Of a DNA stretch of 45,870 nucleotides, positions 31,436 to 39,154 are shown piece by piece (the first letter of the stretch is position 1; every line of letters begins with the position of its first letter). The translations under genes were made by a program, and so were the position numbers. The notes beneath the pieces were generated by a model. It searched no databases. It saw only the letters and a list, made by a program, of their open reading frames with translations, and was not told where the DNA came from. Source of the stretch: an uncultured Oscillospiraceae bacterium (GTDB lineage: Bacteria > Bacillota > Clostridia > Oscillospirales > JAAYXM01); NCBI GenBank assembly GCA_934646115.1, contig CAKUEM010000008.1:1-45870 (forward strand), written 5' to 3'.

Positions 31436-31804
31436 ATGCAATGGGAGTTTAAAGACGACCGGCCGATTTATGCGCAGATCATAGAGCAGATCAAGCTGCG
31501 CATTGTGGCGGGCGAGCTTGCGCCGGGCGGGAAGCTGCCGTCTGTGCGCGAGTTGGCGGCCGAGGCTGGGGTGAACCCCAACACGATGCAGCGCGCGCTG
31601 TCTGACCTTGAGCGGGAGGGACTTTTGTATGCACAGCGGACGGCGGGCAGATTTATTACGGAGGATCAAAGCATGATCGACGCGGTGAAAAACCAGATGG
31701 CAAAGCGGCTGGCGGCAGACTTTTTAGACCACATGCAGCGCATCGGCTACCGGCGGGACGAGGTGCTTGCGCTGCTTGCGCAGGTAAAGGAGGAAGAGGA
31801 ATGA
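31436..31804 (+). CDS. GntR-family regulator (YtrA type)
   Basis: 122 residues, the short YtrA subfamily. The N-terminal winged helix contains PIYAQIIEQIKLRIVAGEL and PSVRELAAEAGVNPNTMQRAL. The remaining ~45 residues are a small helical dimerisation tail without a ligand-binding domain. Members repress adjacent ABC transporter operons. AAGGAGGCG precedes ATG 31436. The stop overlaps the ABC gene start (ATGA). Confidence 0.92.
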   Translation: MQWEFKDDRPIYAQIIEQIKLRIVAGELAPGGKLPSVRELAAEAGVNPNTMQRALSDLEREGLLYAQRTAGRFITEDQSMIDAVKNQMAKRLAADFLDHMQRIGYRRDEVLALLAQVKEEEE

Positions 31805-32502
31805 CGGATCATATTTTAGAATGCCACGGGCTATGCAAAAATTACGGCGCGCAGCGTGCATTGACAGACATAAATCTCGTGTTGCCGCGCGGACGCGTGA
31901 TCGGGCTGCTCGGTCCGAACGGGAGCGGAAAAACCACGCTGATCAAGCTGATTTCCGGGCTGCTTACGCCAAGCGCGGGCGTTTTGCGTATCAATGGGCA
32001 TGTTCCGGGCGTGGAGAGCAAGCAAATTGTGTCTTACCTGCCGGAGCGCACGTATTTAAACGACTGGATGAGCGTAAACGATGCGCTCGCCATGTTTGGC
32101 GATTTTTATGCGGATTTCCGCATTGATGTGGCGCACGATATGCTCAAGCGGCTGGAAATCGACCCGAGCATGCGCCTGCGCACAATGAGCAAGGGCACAA
32201 AAGAGAAGATGCAGCTCATTTTGGTGATGAGCCGCGCGGCGCAGATGTATTTGCTCGATGAGCCGATCGGCGGCGTAGACCCGGCCGCGCGCGACTTTAT
32301 TTTGCGCACGATCATTGGAAATTACAGCGAGCATTCGACCGTTGTGATCGCGACGCATCTGATCGCGGATGTGGAAAAAATATTAGATGAAGTCGTGTTT
32401 CTTTCGCACGGCAGCATTGCGCTGGCTGAGAGCGTAGACGCGATTCGCGAGCGGCGCGGGAAATCGGTCGATGCGCTGTTCCGGGAGGTGTTTCAATGTT
32501 AG
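31801..32502 (+). CDS. ABC transporter ATP-binding protein (YtrB-like)
   Basis: 233 residues, a single ATPase domain. Walker A is GPNGSGKTT near residue 39, Walker B with catalytic Glu is MYLLDEPIGGVD, and the switch His is in IATHLIADVE. The ABC signature is the divergent MSKGTKEK seen in this subfamily instead of LSGGQ. It energises export or lipid/peptide-related transport with the permease encoded next (7-bp overlap). The substrate is unknown; YtrA-regulated transporters often respond to cell-wall stress. Confidence 0.92.
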   Translation: MTDHILECHGLCKNYGAQRALTDINLVLPRGRVIGLLGPNGSGKTTLIKLISGLLTPSAGVLRINGHVPGVESKQIVSYLPERTYLNDWMSVNDALAMFGDFYADFRIDVAHDMLKRLEIDPSMRLRTMSKGTKEKMQLILVMSRAAQMYLLDEPIGGVDPAARDFILRTIIGNYSEHSTVVIATHLIADVEKILDEVVFLSHGSIALAESVDAIRERRGKSVDALFREVFQC

Positions 32503-33287
32503 GAAAGCTTACGAAATATGAATTGCGCGCAACGATGCGGGTGTTTTTGCCGCTGTATCTTGCGATTTTGGTTACGGCGGCGTTCTGCCGCGTGTTTGTC
32601 CATTTCGATTTTGATATGTCAAACGAAATTTTAGCCGCGCTCTCGCGGATCGTGGCGTTTGCATACGGCGCGGTTCTGTTTGCGACTTTTGCGCTGACTT
32701 TGGTGCTTCTTGTGCAGCGGTTTTATAAAAATCTGCTGGGGAGCGAGGGCTATCTGATGCACACGCTGCCGGTCAAGACCTGGCAGAATATCAGCGCGAA
32801 GCTGATCGCCGTGGTGGTTTGGATCATAGCGACCATGCTTGTGGTCGGCGTGTCTGTGCTTATGATCGTTGGTGATCTTGCCCTGATCCGGCACTTTTTT
32901 GAAAGCCTGCCGGAGGCGATGCGGCTTTTGTTTGGCGACGATCAGATTTGGCTGTACCTGCTTGAGGGGGTGTTTGCGCTGCTGACCCAGGGGATCGCGA
33001 ATATCCTTCTGATTTACGTATCGCTTGCGATCGGGCATTTGTTCCACAAGCACCGTGTGGCGGCGGCTGTCGGGGCGTATCTGGTCATTATTTTCGTTCT
33101 GGGCGTATTGTTAAATCTTGCGATCGCGGGGTTCAACCTCATGCCGTGGCGGTTCTGGGGAATGTTCAGCGGCGAGTCGCTGATTCATCTGGTTCTGCTG
33201 GGCGGCAGCGCGCTGAATCTGTTGTTCGGTGCGGCGTGCTTTTTCACAACCAATTATATCCTGTCGCGCCATTTGAATTTGCAATAA
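32496..33287 (+). CDS. ABC transporter permease
   Basis: 263 residues with six predicted membrane segments (for example LPLYLAILVTAAFC near the N-terminus, LIAVVVWIIATMLVVGVSVL, and GAYLVIIFVLGVLLNLAIAG). It overlaps the ATPase gene by 7 bp, so the two are translated together. There are no solute-binding motifs. It forms the membrane part of the YtrB-like transporter. A strong terminator follows. Confidence 0.88.
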   Translation: MLGKLTKYELRATMRVFLPLYLAILVTAAFCRVFVHFDFDMSNEILAALSRIVAFAYGAVLFATFALTLVLLVQRFYKNLLGSEGYLMHTLPVKTWQNISAKLIAVVVWIIATMLVVGVSVLMIVGDLALIRHFFESLPEAMRLLFGDDQIWLYLLEGVFALLTQGIANILLIYVSLAIGHLFHKHRVAAAVGAYLVIIFVLGVLLNLAIAGFNLMPWRFWGMFSGESLIHLVLLGGSALNLLFGAACFFTTNYILSRHLNLQ

Positions 33288-33300
33288 CGGGCGCTCACAT

Positions 33301-33336
33301 AAAAAAGACGGTATGGAAGTCCATACCGTCTTTTTG
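33301..33336 (+). terminator. Bidirectional terminator between ABC operon and thi operon
   Basis: AAAAAGACGGTATGGA pairs with TCCATACCGTCTTTTT, symmetric with A-run and T-run, between convergent operons. Confidence 0.93.
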
Positions 33337-33340
33337 CATA

Positions 33341-34120
33341 TTACAGGGAAAACATGTGGTTGAGCGGGCCGCTTCCGTGCCCAAGATCGAGGCCTGCGCG
33401 CAGCGCGCCGGTGATATAATCCTTCGCCGCGCGCACACTGTCCGCCATGCTTTTGCCGGACGCCAGCTCACACGCGATCGCAGAGGAAAGCGTGCAGCCC
33501 GTGCCGTGCGTATTGGGGTTATCGATGCGCGCGCCGCGGATCCAAAGCGCGTTATCCTGCGCATAGAGCAAATCGTCTGCATCTGCGGAAAAATGCCCGC
33601 CTTTCAGCAGAACCGCGCCGTGAATGCGCGCGGAAATTGCTTGCGCCGCGGAAAGCATGTCCGCCTTAGAGCGAATGGAAGCGCCGCAAAGCACCTCCGC
33701 CTCCGGAATATTCGGCGTGATCAGATCGGCGAGCGGGAGCAGGCGCGTGATCAGCGCGTCCATCGCGTCTTCCGAGAGCAGGCGGCTGCCGCTCGTTGCG
33801 ATCATGACCGGGTCGACCACGAGATTGCGCGGAGAATAGCGGGTCAGCCGATCGCAGATCGCCTCGATAATTGCGGGGCTTGACACCATGCCGACCTTGA
33901 CCGCGTCGGGAACGATATCCTCAAAAATCCGGTTGAGCTGTTCCGCCACGAATGGAGCGGGGACGTCGTGCATCCCGGTTACGCCCATTGTGTTTTGCGC
34001 GGTCAGCGCCGTGATCGCGCTCATCGCATACATGCGGTGCGCCGTGATCGTTTTGATATCCGCCTGAATGCCCGCGCCGCCCGAGCAGTCTGACCCCGCG
34101 ATCGTTAAGACTGTTTTCAT
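33341..34120 (-). CDS. thiD: Hydroxymethylpyrimidine/phosphomethylpyrimidine kinase
   Basis: 259 residues, ribokinase fold. TIAGSDCSGGAGIQADIKT at the N-terminus and LKGGH...GTGCTLSSAIAC at the C-terminus (anion hole and catalytic Asp/Cys region) are the ThiD signatures. It phosphorylates HMP to HMP-P and on to HMP-PP. It is last in the thiC-thiM-thiE-HAD-thiD operon, and its start overlaps the HAD gene stop (ATGA). Confidence 0.95.
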   Translation of the reverse strand: MKTVLTIAGSDCSGGAGIQADIKTITAHRMYAMSAITALTAQNTMGVTGMHDVPAPFVAEQLNRIFEDIVPDAVKVGMVSSPAIIEAICDRLTRYSPRNLVVDPVMIATSGSRLLSEDAMDALITRLLPLADLITPNIPEAEVLCGASIRSKADMLSAAQAISARIHGAVLLKGGHFSADADDLLYAQDNALWIRGARIDNPNTHGTGCTLSSAIACELASGKSMADSVRAAKDYITGALRAGLDLGHGSGPLNHMFSL

Positions 34121-34767
34121 AAAAGCGCCTCCAGAGAATCGACAAACCGATCACAAAGCCGGGAAAGCCCCGCCCAATCCTGCGCGGAGTAGGGATCGCG
34201 CACGCCGATCACTGTAAAGCCGGCTCGCTTTGCAGTTGATGCCGCGTGCAGCGTGTCTTCCACCACAACAAGCTCCTGCGGCGGCAGGGCGAGAAACTCT
34301 GCGCAATCCAAGTAAATCTGCGGGTCGCGCTTGCTTTTTTGCGCCTCGGCGCAGGTACGTGTAAAGCAGAAATACTTGTCAATACCGAGCCGCTCGAGCG
34401 CGGGAGAAAAGATCACGCGGTCGGTCGCCGTGGCGAGGCAGACCGGGATATTTGCGCGGTCAAGCGCATCGAGCAGCGCGAGCGCGCCCGGCTTTGCGGG
34501 AATTTCATCGCGATATGCATTGCGGATCATTTCGTGGATGGCGGAGATCGTTTCCTCCGGCGTGAGCGGCAGGGGAAAGGTCGCAACCAGATAGCGCGCG
34601 CACTCGTCAAGATCCATCGTCCACAGCGTGTCGCGCAGGTCGGGCGGCGGCGTGATGCCCTGCGCGCGCAAAAACCGTTCGCACAGGTTCTCCCACATGC
34701 CCATCGAGTCGATCAGCGTGCCGTCTAAATCGAAAATCACGCCTTTTTGAAATATTTCACGATTCAT
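34117..34767 (-). CDS. HAD-superfamily phosphatase within the thiamine operon
   Basis: 216 residues. Motif I is FDLDGTLIDS (~12-21), motif II is CLATATD, motif III is the Lys in AQKSKRDPQIY, and motif IV is VVEDTLHAA. A helical cap between I and II places it in subfamily IA (beta-phosphoglucomutase/Gph-like). It begins on the base after the thiE stop codon and overlaps thiD by 4 bp, so it is an integral part of the operon. It may dephosphorylate a thiamine or HMP/thiazole phosphate; this is inference from position only. Confidence 0.88.
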   Translation of the reverse strand: MNREIFQKGVIFDLDGTLIDSMGMWENLCERFLRAQGITPPPDLRDTLWTMDLDECARYLVATFPLPLTPEETISAIHEMIRNAYRDEIPAKPGALALLDALDRANIPVCLATATDRVIFSPALERLGIDKYFCFTRTCAEAQKSKRDPQIYLDCAEFLALPPQELVVVEDTLHAASTAKRAGFTVIGVRDPYSAQDWAGLSRLCDRFVDSLEALL

Positions 34768-35403
34768 TTATATCACCTGCTCCGCAAGCGTGCGCATCGT
34801 GCGCGCCGCCTGCGCGATATCGTCGCTTGCTAAAATGGCGGAAATGACCGAAACGCCGGCGATCCCACTGTGCGCAAGCGATAGAATATTTTTTTGGGAA
34901 ATGCCGCCGATCGCGACGACCGGGATGCGCACGGAAGAACAGATCGCACGCAGCGTGTCCGGCGAGACCTCGCGCGCGTCCTGCTTCGTCGTAGTGCCGA
35001 ACACGGCGCCCACGCCGAGATAATCTGCGCCTGCCGCCTCCGCCGCCTGCGCCTGCGCGACCGTTTGCGCCGAAACGCCGAGAATTTTATCCGGACCGAG
35101 CAGCGCGCGCACATCGCACGCCGCCATGTCGCTCTGCCCGACGTGCACCCCGTCCGCCCCCGAGGCGAGCGCGACCTCTACGTTATCATTGACGAGAAAC
35201 GGCACATGCTTTGCGCGGCAGATCGCGCCGATCTCGCGCGCGGAGGCGAGAAACTCCGCATCGCCCAGCTGTTTTTCGCGCAGCTGGATGCAGGTTGCGC
35301 CGTGATCGATCGCGCAGGCGACCTGATCGGAAAGCGCCGCGCCGGAGAGCCAGCTCCGGTCTGTTACCAGATAGAGCAGCAGATCTTTTCTATCGAGCTT
35401 CAC
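34768..35403 (-). CDS. thiE: Thiamine-phosphate synthase
   Basis: 211 residues, TIM barrel. YLVTDR near the N-terminus, the CIQLREKQL region, LVNDNVEVAL and GVHVGQSD, and the late glycine motif VAIGGIS are ThiE hallmarks. It joins HMP-PP with thiazole phosphate to thiamine phosphate. The start is GTG 35403, supported by GGAGG eight bases upstream. It overlaps the thiM 3' end by 14 bp. Confidence 0.95.
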   Translation of the reverse strand: MKLDRKDLLLYLVTDRSWLSGAALSDQVACAIDHGATCIQLREKQLGDAEFLASAREIGAICRAKHVPFLVNDNVEVALASGADGVHVGQSDMAACDVRALLGPDKILGVSAQTVAQAQAAEAAGADYLGVGAVFGTTTKQDAREVSPDTLRAICSSVRIPVVAIGGISQKNILSLAHSGIAGVSVISAILASDDIAQAARTMRTLAEQVI

Positions 35404-36202
35404 AGGACATACCTCCTAAAAGCGCCGCCTCATCCAGCGTGCTGAGCGCGTCGAGCAGCCGGGTGCGGAACGTGCCTGTGCCGGGGCAATCTTGCGCCGC
35501 CAGCTCGCCCGCAACGCCCATGGCGCAGACTGCGGCAGCCGCGGCGTCAAGCGCGTTTTCGGGGCTTGCGCCGACAAATGCGCCGACCACGGAGGTGGAC
35601 ATGCAGCCGCTGCCCGTGATGCGCGCCATGATCGGATGCCCGTTGCGGATGATATAGGCGCGGTCTGCGCTGCACACAAGGTCGATCGCGCCGGAAATTG
35701 CGATCACGCAATCGAGCTTCTGCGCGAGTGCGCGGGCAAAAGCGATCGCATCGTCGAGCGTTTCATTTTGAATGGCATCGCGCGCGTCTGCATCGACGCC
35801 GCGCGTGGTGCCGCTGCCCGCCGCGACCGCGCGGATCTCGGAAATATTGCCGCGAATGACGGCGAAATGCACCTCGCGCAGCAGCTTTGCCAGCGTTTCG
35901 TTGCGCAGGGCGGAAGCGCCCGCGCCGACCGGATCGAACACGACCGGGCGACCGAGCCGGTTGGCATGCTTCCCGGCGGCGAGCATCGAGGCGACCGTGC
36001 GCTCATTGAGCGTACCCATATTGATGACGAGCGCGCTTGAAAGCGCGACCATATCGCACACCTCGCCCAAATCGTCCGCCATGATCGGCGAGCCGCCAAC
36101 GGCAAGCGTTGCATTGGCGCAGTCGTTCACCGTGACGTAATTTGTGATATGATGCACGATCGGAACGCGCTCGCGCACCTGATTTAATAATGTAGAAAAC
36201 AT
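35390..36202 (-). CDS. thiM: Hydroxyethylthiazole kinase
   Basis: 270 residues, ribokinase-like. The N-terminal VHHITNYVTVNDCANATLAVGGSP segment and the C-terminal ITGSGCMSTSVVGAF (catalytic Cys/anion hole) are typical. It phosphorylates salvaged thiazole alcohol. With thiC present but no thiG, thiS, thiF or thiH in the operon, thiazole is apparently salvaged rather than made from this locus. GAGGGTGATCCC precedes ATG 36202. Confidence 0.95.
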   Translation of the reverse strand: MFSTLLNQVRERVPIVHHITNYVTVNDCANATLAVGGSPIMADDLGEVCDMVALSSALVINMGTLNERTVASMLAAGKHANRLGRPVVFDPVGAGASALRNETLAKLLREVHFAVIRGNISEIRAVAAGSGTTRGVDADARDAIQNETLDDAIAFARALAQKLDCVIAISGAIDLVCSADRAYIIRNGHPIMARITGSGCMSTSVVGAFVGASPENALDAAAAAVCAMGVAGELAAQDCPGTGTFRTRLLDALSTLDEAALLGGMSCEAR

Positions 36203-36214
36203 GGGATCACCCTC

Positions 36215-37522
36215 TTATTCATCAAAAATGCTGACGATCTCGCCGTCTAAAATGCGGTTCATATTCTTCACGGCGCAGAAGTTTCCGCACATCGAGCAGG
36301 TGTCCTCCTTCTCGGGGGCGGCGCTTTCGCGGTAGCGGCGCGCCTTCTCCGGGTCGATCGCGAGGCGGAACATCTCTTCCCAATCGAGCTTTTTGCGCGC
36401 GGTGCTCATCTTCGTGTCCCACTCGCGCGCGCCGGGGATGCCCTTTGCGATATCCGCGGCATGCGCGGCGATTTTCGACGCCATGATGCCCTCGTGCACA
36501 TCGTTTACATCCGGCAGGCGCAGATGCTCCGCCGGGGTGACGTAGCAGAGGAACGCCGCGCCGGACGCCGCCGCGATCGCGCCGCCGATCGCTGCCGTGA
36601 TATGGTCATAACCGGGCGCGATATCGGTCACGAGCGGACCGAGCACATAAAACGGCGCGCCCTTGCAGATCGTCTGCTGAATTTTCATATTTGCGGCGAT
36701 CTGGTCGAGCGGCATATGCCCCGGACCCTCTACCATGACCTGCACATTATGCTCCCACGCGCGGCGCGTCAGCTCGCCAAGCGTGACCAGCTCTTCAATT
36801 TGCGAAATATCCGATGCATCGTCTAAACAGCCGGGACGGCACGCGTCGCCCAAGCTGATCGTCACGTCATATTTCTCGCAAATATCCAGAATACGGTCGT
36901 AATGCTCATAAAACGGGTTCTCCTCGCCGGTCATCTCCATCCAGGCGAAGATGATCGAGCCGCCGCGCGAGACGATATTGGTCAGGCGCTTGTTTTCTTT
37001 AAAGCGGCGCGCGGTGCTTTTGTTGATGCCCACATGGATCGTCATGAAATCCACGCCGTCCTTCGCGTGCATTTCCACGATGTCGAGCCATTCCTCCGAC
37101 GTGATCTCGCGCAGCGCCTTGTGATAGTAGACGACCGCGTCATAGATCGGGACGGTGCCGATGATCGCCGGGCACTCATGCGTCAGCTTGCGGCGGAAGG
37201 TGCGCGTATCGCCGAACGAGCTGAGATCCATGATCGATTCCGCGCCGAGCGCGACCGAATCGTTCACCTTGCGCAGCTCCATGTCCAGATCCTTGCAGTC
37301 GCGCGAGGTGCCGAGATTTACGTTGATTTTCGTTTTGAGCATCGAGCCGATGCCGTTTGGCTCAATGCAGGTGTGCAGCTTATTGGCGGGGATGGCGACC
37401 TTGCCCTCCGCCACATAGCGCATCAGCTCAGACACGTCCATCCGCTCTTTTTTCGCAACCGCCTCCAGCTCGGGCGTGACGATGCCGCGGCGTGCAGCGT
37501 CCATCTGTGTGGTATAATTCAT
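36215..37522 (-). CDS. thiC: Phosphomethylpyrimidine synthase
   Basis: 435 residues, the short bacterial form. The C-terminal CSMCGNFCAVK supplies the Cys ligands of the [4Fe-4S] cluster for this radical-SAM enzyme, and EGPGHMPLDQI and ITAAIGGA are conserved core motifs. It converts aminoimidazole ribotide to HMP-P. Start ATG 37522 follows GAAAGGAG. It is first in the operon, directly behind the TPP riboswitch, so it is shut off when TPP is abundant. Confidence 0.96.
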   Translation of the reverse strand: MNYTTQMDAARRGIVTPELEAVAKKERMDVSELMRYVAEGKVAIPANKLHTCIEPNGIGSMLKTKINVNLGTSRDCKDLDMELRKVNDSVALGAESIMDLSSFGDTRTFRRKLTHECPAIIGTVPIYDAVVYYHKALREITSEEWLDIVEMHAKDGVDFMTIHVGINKSTARRFKENKRLTNIVSRGGSIIFAWMEMTGEENPFYEHYDRILDICEKYDVTISLGDACRPGCLDDASDISQIEELVTLGELTRRAWEHNVQVMVEGPGHMPLDQIAANMKIQQTICKGAPFYVLGPLVTDIAPGYDHITAAIGGAIAAASGAAFLCYVTPAEHLRLPDVNDVHEGIMASKIAAHAADIAKGIPGAREWDTKMSTARKKLDWEEMFRLAIDPEKARRYRESAAPEKEDTCSMCGNFCAVKNMNRILDGEIVSIFDE

Positions 37523-37544
37523 GGAAATGCTCCTTTCTGCATAT

Positions 37545-37574
37545 AAAAAATCCGCGCCCACGAAGGGCACGGAC
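37545..37574 (-). terminator. Attenuator terminator of the TPP riboswitch
   Basis: On the minus strand TCCGTGCCC and GGGCGCGGA form a stem capped by TTCG-type loop and followed by six T, between the aptamer and thiC. Confidence 0.88.
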
Positions 37575-37589
37575 GACTTGCTCTTTCCA

Positions 37590-37682
37590 TTCATCTTCCC
37601 TACGTTGGCATGATCCAAATCAGGTCACGGGTCGAAGCTGCGGTTTGCTTCCTCTCAGCCCGCCCGCGCGGACTCCCCGAGA
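37590..37682 (-). promoter_or_regulatory. TPP riboswitch (THI-box aptamer)
   Basis: On the minus strand the conserved TPP aptamer blocks appear in order: GGGGAG, CGGGCTGAGAGGAAG, GACCC, ACCTGATTTGGATCATGCC and AACGTAGGGAA. TPP binding would favour the terminator that follows and repress thiC-thiM-thiE-HAD-thiD. Confidence 0.96.
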
Positions 37683-37691
37683 TTTGTTTTC

Positions 37692-37720
37692 AGTATACAT
37701 CAATTCCCGATGCTTGTCAA
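37692..37720 (-). promoter_or_regulatory. Sigma-A promoter of the thi operon
   Basis: On the minus strand, TTGACA (37720-37715) and TATACT (37697-37692) with a 17-nt spacer put the transcription start a few bases before the aptamer. The -35 overlaps the -35 of the divergent glyA promoter. Confidence 0.85.
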
Positions 37721-37742
37721 ATTCGCAGTTTTATGGTAGACT
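37714..37742 (+). promoter_or_regulatory. Probable sigma-A promoter of glyA
   Basis: TTGTCA (37714-37719) and TAGACT (37737-37742) with a 17-nt spacer. It uses the complement of the same bases that form the thiC -35. Confidence 0.6.
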
Positions 37743-37819
37743 ATTCTCATCCAGGCAATTTTATCTGCCCACATCGTGGGCGGCCACTTCAGAAATTACC
37801 GTAAGGAGAGTGCCAACCG

Positions 37820-39064
37820 ATGATTAAAGAAAATATGGATTATTTATTGAGCGTCGACCCGGAGCTGGGGCAGGCGGTCACAGCGGAATACAAGCGGCAG
37901 CGCAGAAATATTGAGCTGATCGCGTCTGAAAACTTCGTCAGCCCGGCAGTGCTTGCCGCGGCGGGCACGGTGCTGACCAATAAATACGCCGAGGGGCTGC
38001 CCGGCAAGCGCTATTACGGCGGCTGCGAATGCGTCGACGTGGTAGAAAATCTTGCGATCGACCGGTTGAAGGAGCTGTTTGGCGCAGAGCATGCGAACGT
38101 ACAGCCGCATTCCGGCGCAAGCGCGAACATGGCGGTTTATTTCGCGCTGGTGCAGCCGGGCGAGACCGTGTTTGGCATGAACTTAAACGAGGGCGGGCAT
38201 TTAACGCACGGCAGCCCGGTTAATATTTCCGGAAAATATTATAACATCGTGCCGTATGGCGTTGATCCGGAAACGCACCGCATCGATTATGACAAGCTCG
38301 AGGCGATGGCGAAGGAGCATAAGCCGAAGATGATCATTGCGGGCGCGAGCGCGTATCCGCGCGTGATCGATTTTGAGCGTATGGCGAACATTGCCCATTC
38401 GGTCGGCGCGTATCTGATGGTCGATATGGCGCATATCGCGGGGCTTGTTGCGGCGGGTCTGCATCCCAGCCCGGTCCCGTATGCCGACGTGGTTACGACG
38501 ACGACGCATAAAACACTGCGCGGTCCGCGCGGCGGCGTGATCATGTGCAAGAAGGAGCTGGCAAAGCAGATCGACAAGGCGGTTTTCCCGGGGACGATGG
38601 GCGGTCCGCTGATGCACATCATCGCGGCGAAGGCGATTTGCTTCGGCGAGGCGTTGAAGCCCGCGTTCCGCGAGTATCAGGAGCGGGTGGTTGCAAACGC
38701 GAAGGCGCTTGCGAACGCGCTGATGCAGTGCGGCTTTGATCTGGTTTCCGGCGGCACGGATAACCACCTGATGCTGGTCGATTTAAGAAAGTTCGACTTG
38801 ACGGGTAAGGAGCTGGAGAAGCGGCTCGATCAGGTGCAGATCACGGTGAATAAAAACACGATCCCGAACGATCCGCAAAGTCCGTTTGTGACAAGCGGCG
38901 TGCGCATCGGAACGCCGGCGGCGACCACGCGCGGCTTCAACGAGTCTGACATGGCGGAGATCGCGCGGCTGATCCACCTGACGGCAACGAACTTTGAAGA
39001 GAAGCAGGATTATATTCGCGAGTGCGTCAATGCGCTGTGCGACAAGTATCCGCTTTACGAGTAA
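37820..39064 (+). CDS. glyA: Serine hydroxymethyltransferase
   Basis: 414 residues, fold-type I PLP enzyme. The Schiff-base lysine is in VTTTTHKTLRGPRGG (around residue 233). ELIASENFVS near the N-terminus and NKYAEGLPGKRYYGG are conserved folate/dimer motifs. It converts serine and tetrahydrofolate to glycine and methylene-THF. AAGGAGAG precedes ATG 37820. It is monocistronic with its own promoter and a hairpin behind it. Confidence 0.97.
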   Translation: MIKENMDYLLSVDPELGQAVTAEYKRQRRNIELIASENFVSPAVLAAAGTVLTNKYAEGLPGKRYYGGCECVDVVENLAIDRLKELFGAEHANVQPHSGASANMAVYFALVQPGETVFGMNLNEGGHLTHGSPVNISGKYYNIVPYGVDPETHRIDYDKLEAMAKEHKPKMIIAGASAYPRVIDFERMANIAHSVGAYLMVDMAHIAGLVAAGLHPSPVPYADVVTTTTHKTLRGPRGGVIMCKKELAKQIDKAVFPGTMGGPLMHIIAAKAICFGEALKPAFREYQERVVANAKALANALMQCGFDLVSGGTDNHLMLVDLRKFDLTGKELEKRLDQVQITVNKNTIPNDPQSPFVTSGVRIGTPAATTRGFNESDMAEIARLIHLTATNFEEKQDYIRECVNALCDKYPLYE

Positions 39065-39070
39065 AAGAAA

Positions 39071-39108
39071 GACCGGGTTCGGGCGCAAAGCGCCTGAATC
39101 CGGTCGTT
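39071..39108 (+). terminator. Terminator hairpin after glyA
   Basis: GACCGGgTTCgGGCG pairs with CGCCTGAAtCCGGTC with small bulges. The T-tract (GTTTC) is weak. Confidence 0.65.
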
Positions 39109-39154
39109 TCGGCATAAAGAGAACAGGGGCATCATGAAAGGGGATCTTGGTGTA

